Part shown: positions 56,172 through 64,000 of the stretch, one piece after another
Layout of the letters: every line of letters begins with the position of its first letter
Numbering within the stretch: position 1 is the stretch's first letter
NCBI GenBank assembly: GCA_947504725.1
Contig: CANNHN010000004.1
Coordinates: forward strand, 218,239 to 282,238
DNA length: 64,000 nucleotides
Reading direction: 5' to 3'
From: Bacteroidota bacterium
GTDB taxonomy: Bacteria > Bacteroidota > Bacteroidia > 2-12-FULL-35-15
Position numbers and translations under genes: made by a program
Notes under the pieces: generated by a model
The model's database searches: none
Told to the model about the DNA's origin: nothing
Seen by the model: only the letters and a program-made list of their open reading frames with translations

Positions 56172-57867
56172 GATAATGTTTAAATATTCTGCGCTGATTT
56201 TGTTTTGTGTTACTACAATTTCAAAATTGCATTCACAAATAGTTGATTTGGATCCAATGCAAGTGATTAGCATCGGAGAATACAAGCCTGTTATTGTAGA
56301 TGCAACTAAGATTGCTGACAAGCCTGTGATTGTAGATTCAACAAAAAAATTGAAAGTAAACGGTTTCAGTATTAATAATTCCAAAAAGGTGGCAACAGGT
56401 TACGATGTAGCACCTATTGAAGCAGCAGAGATGGTAGGCGAGCCATTAACCAAGTTGTACAATGGTTTAGTGAAAATTGGATTTGGAAATTATACAACAC
56501 CTTATGGAGAAGCTTGGTACAATCATCTTCGTTCGAAAGATTACGCTTACGGAGTGCGATTAAAACATTTATCCTCACAAACCAATTTAGAAGATTATGG
56601 TTTTGGAGGCTTTAGCGATAATGAAGTGAGTCTGTATGGTAAAAAGTTTCTAAAGGAGCATACACTGTCAGGAAACTTTGATTATGCACGAAACGTGGTG
56701 CATTTTTATGGCTATGATACATCATTGGTCGATATTTCAGATAACGAATTAACCATTCAGCGTTTCAATTTATTTGCAGCTAATGCAGAATTAAAGAGTC
56801 ATTACGCAAAAGCTGAACGATACAATCACGATGTGAAATTGAATTTTTACAATTTGCAGGATACTTATAAAACTTCTGAAAGTAATTTTAAAGCGAATGG
56901 TTATTTGCAAACAGCAGTTTTAAAAGAAACATTAAAAATAAATGCAGCGGTAGATTATTACAACTATAAAACTATACAGGATACCGTGAACAACACGATC
57001 ATCACCTTGAATCCGAATTTTATTGCAACGGGTGAAAAATACAGAGCGAGTATTGGTGTAACAGGAGTAGCGGATATTTTTGTGAAGTCTAAATTTTATT
57101 TTTACCCGAATATTGATTTGAGTTACAACATCGTAGATAACATTATTATTCCATACGCAGGAGCTTCAGGGAAATTGCAGAAGAATAGTTATAAATCGTT
57201 GACAGATGAAAATCCATTTGTGCTTTCACATTTAACAATGAATAATTCTAATTATAAATACGAAGTGTTTGGTGGTTTAAGAGGAACTTTATCGTCAACC
57301 ATAGCGTATGATTTGCGTGCAGCCTATTCCAGTATCGATAACATGGCTTTGTACGTGAACGATACCGTTTCCAACAGCGTTGTCAATGCAAATGAATTAG
57401 TAGCAAATCGTTTTGATGTAATTTATGATGACGCAGAATTATTGATGTTCAAAGGAGAAATCTCGTATCAGCAAAGAGAAAAGTTGCGTATCATTTTACG
57501 CGGAGAATATTATAATTATAAAATGTCGATAGAAGAAAAAGCTTGGTATAAACCACAGTTGAAATTTTCACTTTCCGGAAATTATAATTTACGCGACAAG
57601 ATAGTAGCCAAGGTGGACTTGTATTACATCGCTAATCAGTTTGCAAAAACATTTGTTAGTGATACTACATTATCAACAGGGAAAAGAGTTGTTGCGCAAG
57701 AATTAAAAGGTGTTTTTGATGCCAACATTGCTGTAGAATATCGTTACACAAAAAAATTGGGATTCTTTTTAACGTTTAATAATATTACAAATTTCAGATA
57801 CTATCGTTACAATAATTATCCAACTCAACGCATTGGATTTATGGGTGGATTATCGTATTCATTTTAA
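56164..57867 (+). CDS. Outer-membrane beta-barrel protein, TonB-receptor-like without recognisable plug
   Basis: The 567-residue product has a signal peptide (MFKYSALILFCVTTISKLHS, preceded by MNKI; either Met is possible). A short periplasmic stretch contains PVIVDATK and PVIVDSTKK repeats. From about residue 95 alternating barrel strands follow, such as LVKIGFGNYTTPYGEAWYNH and YGVRLKHLSS. The C-terminal GFFLTFNNITNFRYYRYNNYPTQRIGFMGGLSYSF ends in phenylalanine, as in TonB-dependent barrels. No plug domain is evident. The 8-nt overlap with the TPR gene implies that the two proteins work together. Confidence 0.82.
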   Translation: MNKIMFKYSALILFCVTTISKLHSQIVDLDPMQVISIGEYKPVIVDATKIADKPVIVDSTKKLKVNGFSINNSKKVATGYDVAPIEAAEMVGEPLTKLYNGLVKIGFGNYTTPYGEAWYNHLRSKDYAYGVRLKHLSSQTNLEDYGFGGFSDNEVSLYGKKFLKEHTLSGNFDYARNVVHFYGYDTSLVDISDNELTIQRFNLFAANAELKSHYAKAERYNHDVKLNFYNLQDTYKTSESNFKANGYLQTAVLKETLKINAAVDYYNYKTIQDTVNNTIITLNPNFIATGEKYRASIGVTGVADIFVKSKFYFYPNIDLSYNIVDNIIIPYAGASGKLQKNSYKSLTDENPFVLSHLTMNNSNYKYEVFGGLRGTLSSTIAYDLRAAYSSIDNMALYVNDTVSNSVVNANELVANRFDVIYDDAELLMFKGEISYQQREKLRIILRGEYYNYKMSIEEKAWYKPQLKFSLSGNYNLRDKIVAKVDLYYIANQFAKTFVSDTTLSTGKRVVAQELKGVFDANIAVEYRYTKKLGFFLTFNNITNFRYYRYNNYPTQRIGFMGGLSYSF

Positions 57868-57990
57868 CGATTTTTTCAGTAAAACTATCCTTCAACTATC
57901 CAAATTTTAAGGCCTTTTTTTGTTAACTAAATGTTAATAAAACAGACCTTTTTGTTCTCCCGAAACTCCACTATTTGCGCGGTAAAAAGC

Positions 57991-57998
57991 TATATTTG
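57991..57998 (+). promoter_or_regulatory. Possible -7 element of gyrB
   Basis: TATATTTG matches TAnnTTTG 38 nt before the gyrB ATG. No TTG is correctly spaced upstream. The rest of the 168-bp gap after the barrel gene shows no gene. Confidence 0.4.
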
Positions 57999-58032
57999 TT
58001 AGCATTAAAAAAAGCATAAAAAAAGGTATTAA

Positions 58033-60006
<1,974 letters not shown>

Positions 60007-60028
60007 TATTTAATACTGAGATTATAAA

Positions 60029-60066
60029 AAAGGTTGGTCAATTTATTTTGGCCAACCTTTTTTTAT
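60029..60066 (+). terminator. Terminator of gyrB
   Basis: AAAGGTTGGTCA and TGGCCAACCTTT form a 12-bp stem with one G-U, followed by a T-run. Confidence 0.9.
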
Positions 60067-60092
60067 GTATAGATTTTAAGAATGCTTTAAAT

Positions 60093-60128
60093 AAAAAATC
60101 CGCTCCGATAATTCGGAGCGGATTTTTT
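60093..60128. terminator. Bidirectional terminator between gyrB and the collagen-like gene
   Basis: AAAAAATCCGCTCCGA and TCGGAGCGGATTTTTT form a perfect 16-bp stem with a TAAT loop and T-rich ends on both strands. It serves the minus-strand gene ending at 60150. Confidence 0.9.
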
Positions 60129-60149
60129 ATTTATTCTATAATTTGAATT

Positions 60150-62552
60150 TTATCTATTATTTGTTTTCCCTTGAAGTTTCGGTTCCGGCTGTGGTTGCTT
60201 CGTTCCAGCTTCAGCAGGATTGAAAATAGGTTGAGCTTCTTTCTTTAAATAGTAGAAGATGCCTTGTTCTTCAGAAGCACCAAACAATTTAGGTTGGAAA
60301 TATTTTCCATCCCAATCAGCAGGTTTTTGAACTTCATTTTTCTTACCGTCCGGATTTTGGCGAGCATACTCATCGTTACGATCAGCATAAACAACCCATG
60401 ATACTTTTTGTCCAGGTTTTCCACCAGCAATTTCGAAACGTCTGTTTGAGATTTCAGATTTGATATACAAATCAGCTTTTGACCCGATAGCAGTTAAGTT
60501 ATAACTGAAGTTGATATTGATAGCATCAAAATAATCAGGCAATTCAACTGTTGCTTCACCGTTTCCATCTAATACTACATTTCCTCTATACATGTTCAAC
60601 ACTTCATTTGATTCAATAGAGAAGTGTTTTAGTATTTTGTGCTGAGGATCAAGGGGGTGATCAATTGTAAACGCTTTAAATCCTGAAGCATCCAAATCGC
60701 CATTTGCAAATACTCCAGAACCCGGAGTAGCTGCTTGTCCTAAAACACCGATAGGGAATCCAGCAGCAGCAGCAGCAGAAATACCGACAACACCAATAGA
60801 ACCAAAAGCACCGGTAGCGGTTGCCTGACCATTAACTCCGACAGAACCACTATTTGCTAAGTTTGCTAAGAAAACACCACCAGCTACGCCAGCAGTTTGT
60901 CCCCAAACAGCAGCTGCATTTGTCGCAGCAGCAGTATTCGCTAATTGATCAGCAAAAACAATTTGAGTTGTAGCCGTAGTTAAAGATCCTTGAAAATTTC
61001 CTGCTCTTGAGTTACTAACAGTAGCTGCAAAAATTACTGGTTGAGTATTTGCTGCGTTAGAAGTTTGAAAGTTACCTGCTCTTCCTAATCCAGTGTGACT
61101 AGTAATTAAAGCTGGTTGTATGGAGGTAGCATTATTTATCTGAACTTCAGCAGCACGACCTGTTCCGTTTGTGATTGCCCAAAAAGCATTTGCCGCACTT
61201 GCTGCTGCTGTAATTTGGAAAGTACCAGCACTTCCTAAACCACCTGTTTGTCCGATAACCGCATCAGAAGCAGCGGTAGCGGGAGCAGAAATAAATCCAA
61301 AAACACCAACACCAGTAGCATTGTTTGTTCCAACTACACCAGTTCCTCCAGCAATATTATCACCCCAAACACCTATACCAGTAGAAACAGAACTTCCTAA
61401 TACACCTTGACCAGTCGCGCTATTTTCTCCATAAATACCAGAAGCGGTACCTGCGCTGTATCCATTAATCGGATATGTTAATGTAGCTGTTGTATTTATC
61501 GCTCCAGCGTATCCGAATCCGTAAGCAGAGAATACATCAGTAGTTGGACTAACTGATGTAGTATTATTAACGATGATGTTACCAGTAGCAAGAGATCCTA
61601 AAACGCGCATACGTTCGAAGCCAGCTGTCGTTCCTCTTGTTTTTACGATAAAATCAACGTTATCGTTTGTTCCAATATAATTTGTTCCAGCAGTTAATGT
61701 TGAGTTTCCAGTTGTTAACCAAGCACCGTTTGTAGAAGTGATTGTAGAAGGAATTGAAGTAACAATATTTTGTGTGCCGTTTGCATTAAAGTTGTTAGAA
61801 GTGATTGTCCAGTTTGGACCAGTAGCTCCAGTAGCTCCAGTAGCTCCTATCGCACCTGTAACACCCGTAGCGCCTATAGCACCAGTAACTCCAGTTACAC
61901 CCGTTGCTCCAATAGCACCAGTAACTCCTGTAGCTCCAGTAACTCCGGCAATACCAGTTGCTCCAACAGCACCCGTTGCTCCAGTAACACCAATTGCCCC
62001 TGTAGCTCCAGTAACTCCCGCAACACCAGTTACTCCTGTAGTTCCAGTCGGACCCGTTGCACCCGTTGCACCCGTTGCTCCTGGTGTTCCAGCGCCAAAT
62101 CCTGTTGGACCAACAGAACCTGTTGAGCCAGTAGCACCTGTTACACCTGTTGCACCAACACCCGTAGCACCTGTAGCACCGGCAATGCCAGTAGCACCAG
62201 CTGTTCCTGCAGGCCCAGTAGGTCCAGTAGGTCCAGTAGAACCTGAGCCGCCACCAGTTGCAGTACACAATGAAATCCAAGAAGTAGTTGGAACTCTATA
62301 GAAGAAATAACACATTGAATCTGTGTTGTAAATTAACAATGAGTTTGCAGGAGTAGCAATAGCAAGCATTCCAGCAGTATTCATTCTGGGAACTAAAACA
62401 CCTTTATTTGTCGAAAGCATTTCTAATATTGCACTTGCGTCAGGCGTTGTTGTTCCAATACCCACGTTATCTTGGGCGTATATGGAAGTTGGGATTGAGA
62501 AGATGGTTATTAAACCAAAAATTACAATCGATTTTAGTAGTAGCTTTTTCAT
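60150..62552 (-). CDS. Secreted collagen-like repeat protein
   Basis: From ATG 62552 the product has 800 residues with a signal peptide ([26 protein letters not shown]). A conserved N-terminal module ([20 protein letters not shown] to WISLC) is followed by a collagen-like G-x-y tract of about 150 residues ([13 protein letters not shown]). A Gly/Ala-rich central region with repeated G-V-x-G and AxAVxGQ phrases follows. The C-terminal domain, starting [15 protein letters not shown], ends [27 protein letters not shown]. There is no T9SS domain. It is a candidate surface or fibre protein. The DNA of the repeat tract is open on several frames of both strands because of its triplet repeats. Confidence 0.87.
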   Translation of the reverse strand: MKKLLLKSIVIFGLITIFSIPTSIYAQDNVGIGTTTPDASAILEMLSTNKGVLVPRMNTAGMLAIATPANSLLIYNTDSMCYFFYRVPTTSWISLCTATGGGSGSTGPTGPTGPAGTAGATGIAGATGATGVGATGVTGATGSTGSVGPTGFGAGTPGATGATGATGPTGTTGVTGVAGVTGATGAIGVTGATGAVGATGIAGVTGATGVTGAIGATGVTGVTGAIGATGVTGAIGATGATGATGPNWTITSNNFNANGTQNIVTSIPSTITSTNGAWLTTGNSTLTAGTNYIGTNDNVDFIVKTRGTTAGFERMRVLGSLATGNIIVNNTTSVSPTTDVFSAYGFGYAGAINTTATLTYPINGYSAGTASGIYGENSATGQGVLGSSVSTGIGVWGDNIAGGTGVVGTNNATGVGVFGFISAPATAASDAVIGQTGGLGSAGTFQITAAASAANAFWAITNGTGRAAEVQINNATSIQPALITSHTGLGRAGNFQTSNAANTQPVIFAATVSNSRAGNFQGSLTTATTQIVFADQLANTAAATNAAAVWGQTAGVAGGVFLANLANSGSVGVNGQATATGAFGSIGVVGISAAAAAGFPIGVLGQAATPGSGVFANGDLDASGFKAFTIDHPLDPQHKILKHFSIESNEVLNMYRGNVVLDGNGEATVELPDYFDAININFSYNLTAIGSKADLYIKSEISNRRFEIAGGKPGQKVSWVVYADRNDEYARQNPDGKKNEVQKPADWDGKYFQPKLFGASEEQGIFYYLKKEAQPIFNPAEAGTKQPQPEPKLQGKTNNR

Positions 62553-62575
62553 GTTTTGTTGGGTTTTAACAGAAC

Positions 62576-62583
62576 ACAAATTT
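62576..62583 (-). promoter_or_regulatory. Possible -7 element of the collagen-like gene
   Basis: On the minus strand this reads TAAATTTG, matching TAnnTTTG, about 24 nt before the ATG at 62552. There is no convincing -33 box. Confidence 0.4.
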
Positions 62584-62611
62584 AAACTATTTATTTAAAC
62601 TAAAAAAATAA

Positions 62612-62644
62612 AAAAAACACCCCAGTTTTGTTGAGGTGTTTTTT
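62612..62644 (-). terminator. Terminator of the second collagen/S74 gene
   Basis: AAAAAACACC and GGTGTTTTTT flank a short loop, with T-runs on both strands. It lies between the stop at 62662 and the start of the 62552 gene. Confidence 0.8.
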
Positions 62645-62661
62645 GTTAACTGTCGGGAAGA

Positions 62662-64000
62662 TTACTTATTTTCTAATGTTTTAATTTTAATTTTTAATTC
62701 TTCAATTTGTTTTTGCTGTTCTTTAATGGCCTCAACCAAAACTGGAATAACCGCATCGTAATTGACAACTTTAACTTTCATAGATTCTGTATTTTTATCC
62801 GAATCGTTTCTCCCGTTGTTTGGAGTAGTTATTGTTTTTTCAGATACTGCTTCTGGAATGATTTTTTCAATTTCCTGAGCTAAAAACCCATAAGATAATC
62901 GTGGGTTTAATTTATATTTTCCGTATTCAGAGTTGTTATAATTGTAGCTAACACCATTTAATTTCATTATTTTATCAAGTGAATTTGGTATAGTATTGAT
63001 ATTTGTTTTCAAGCGTGCATCTGAAATAACAAAAAAACCGCCAGTCGTTCCAATATCACCATCACCTCTAACTGCCCAACCTACGAATGAAAGTTCCTGA
63101 CCGTGGACACCATTCGATCCATTATTACTAATTCCTCTAACTCCAGCTCCACCAGCATTGGTTCCAAGATATTCCCCTTGAACAGCACCAAAGATAGTCG
63201 TTCCTGCGGTAACTGACCCGTATACTCCAGAACCATTGAAGGCAGAATAGCCATTTACAGCCCAAGGAAAAGTAACATTACCAACACCATTCATTAAATC
63301 ACCGGCCAATACTGTTGCAGTAGTTCCAATAAAAAATTAGCCAAGATTTGATAATCGCCCACGGACAATATTATTCGATACTAAATCCATATGATTATTA
63401 GAACTTGTTCCTAAGAAACCAGTTGCAGTCAAAGAATTTGTACCAGCAGTATTTGGCGCACAAATCCATGCCTGAGTTGTAGTTGTAACTGGTCCACCAG
63501 AACCTGCAGTACCATTTACAGTTATAGTTCCATTTGCATTTAAAGTAGGTGTTGTTAAAGTCCATGATGGTCCCGTTGCTCCAGCAGCACCTGCTGCTCC
63601 CGTTGCACCGACAGCTCCTGCTGCGCCTGCTGCTCCCGTTGCACCTGCAACACCTGCTGCACCATTAGCTCCTGTAGGACCAGTTGGTCCTAGACTTCCA
63701 GCACCTCCGGGTCCAGTAGAACCAGTCGCGCCCGTAGCTCCAGCAGTTCCAGTAGCACCCGCTGCACCAGCCGCCCCTGCTGCTCCAGCAGGGCCTGTTG
63801 GTCCAGTTTAGCCCGAACCTGCTGCCGTACATAAAGAAATCCAAGAAGTAGTAGGAACTCTATAAAAGAAATAACACATTGAATCTGTGTTGTAAATTAA
63901 TAATGAGTTTGAAGGAGTTGCAATCGCAAGCATTCCAGCAGTGTTCATTCTAGGCACTAATAAACCTTTGTTAGTGGAAAGAAGTTCCAAAATTGCAGTG
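62662..64000 (-). pseudogene. Collagen-like protein with S74-type tail-fibre chaperone domain, two in-frame TAA stops; runs off right edge
   Basis: One continuous minus-strand frame from beyond 64000 to the stop at 62662 is broken only by TAA at 63808-63810 and at 63339-63341. Between and around them it reads as one protein. An N-terminal module ([25 protein letters not shown]) matches the paralogue at 60150-62552, followed by a G-A-A/G-A-T collagen-like tract. A domain with LTATGFLGTSSNNHMDLVS comes next. The C-terminal intramolecular chaperone (S74) ends SDARLKTNINTIPNSLDKI, YGFLAQEIEKIIPEAV and a coiled coil. Both stops follow GGC. Either the gene is inactivated, the stops are sequence errors, or they are read through; I favour the first two. 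The start codon is outside the window. Confidence 0.8.

Noticed and set aside
61738..62301. Long plus-strand frame encoding a Pro-Val-Ala-Pro repeat protein, plus other open frames over the same stretch
   Set aside because: It is the antisense of the collagen-like triplet repeats of the minus-strand gene, whose G-x-y codons keep several frames open. It has no signal peptide or sensible start.
62662..64000. Prophage tail-fibre gene
   Set aside because: The S74 chaperone domain occurs in phage fibres, but no other phage gene is near and the N-terminal module matches a secreted chromosomal protein. It is more likely a surface fibre of the host.

Overview
The window is from a Gram-negative member of the Bacteroidota. 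The DNA is visibly AT-rich. Five secreted proteins end in type IX secretion (T9SS) type A sorting domains. The lipid A genes lpxK and lpxH are present, together with a YtxJ bacilliredoxin, DUF5606, a short AMP nucleosidase and an archaeal-type ProRS. Two promoters fit the Bacteroidota consensus (TTTG, 19 nt, TAnnTTTG) exactly. Family or genus cannot be fixed from the sequence. No plasmid, prophage, IS element or CRISPR array is visible, so this looks like ordinary chromosome with a few small mobile-looking repeats.

Layout. 1-5.2 kb: an edge-truncated helical-repeat protein of unknown function, a secreted T9SS alpha/beta hydrolase, ung, two tiny related lipoproteins in an operon with ytxJ, and an OsmC protein. 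5.2-8.4 kb: an outer-surface protein, lipA, a decayed repeat cassette, and GAPDH. 8.3-14.4 kb: a second helical-repeat protein, a secreted DUF1028 protein plus an M20 dipeptidase, a T9SS beta-lactamase-fold protein and an EamA transporter. 14.4-24.5 kb, mostly minus strand: lpxH, a tlpA-like lipoprotein with an M1 metallopeptidase, gatB, a T9SS LVIVD-repeat protein, and lpxK-punA. 24.7-34.1 kb: NIF3-like and zinc-ribbon proteins, a lipocalin-like protein, an OmpP1/FadL barrel, a tyrosine-rich lipoprotein, proS, tRNA-Glu, rpsT, a GxxExxY protein inside a perfect inverted-repeat cassette, and radC. 34.1-40.7 kb: a purB-GT2-esterase operon, an EVE protein, an amn-holA operon and an HsdR_N-like nuclease-fold protein. 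40.8-49.7 kb: a T9SS subtilase, DUF5606, an M3 oligopeptidase, DinB, a T9SS CocE-type hydrolase and murB. 50-60 kb: two glycosyltransferases, ftsE, a very large TPR protein coupled to an outer-membrane barrel, and gyrB. 60-64 kb: two tandem collagen-like surface proteins, the second interrupted by two in-frame TAA codons and running off the right edge.

Functional themes are secretion-linked degradation of proteins and esters (T9SS hydrolases, M1, M3, M20, S8), envelope biogenesis (lpxH, lpxK, murB, lipA, OMPs), housekeeping translation and replication (proS, gatB, rpsT, tRNA-Glu, holA, gyrB) and purine salvage (punA, amn, purB). The least explained items are the GxxExxY inverted-repeat cassette and its decayed second copy, the interrupted collagen/S74 gene beside its paralogue, the paired mini-lipoproteins ahead of ytxJ, and the two helical-repeat paralogues.
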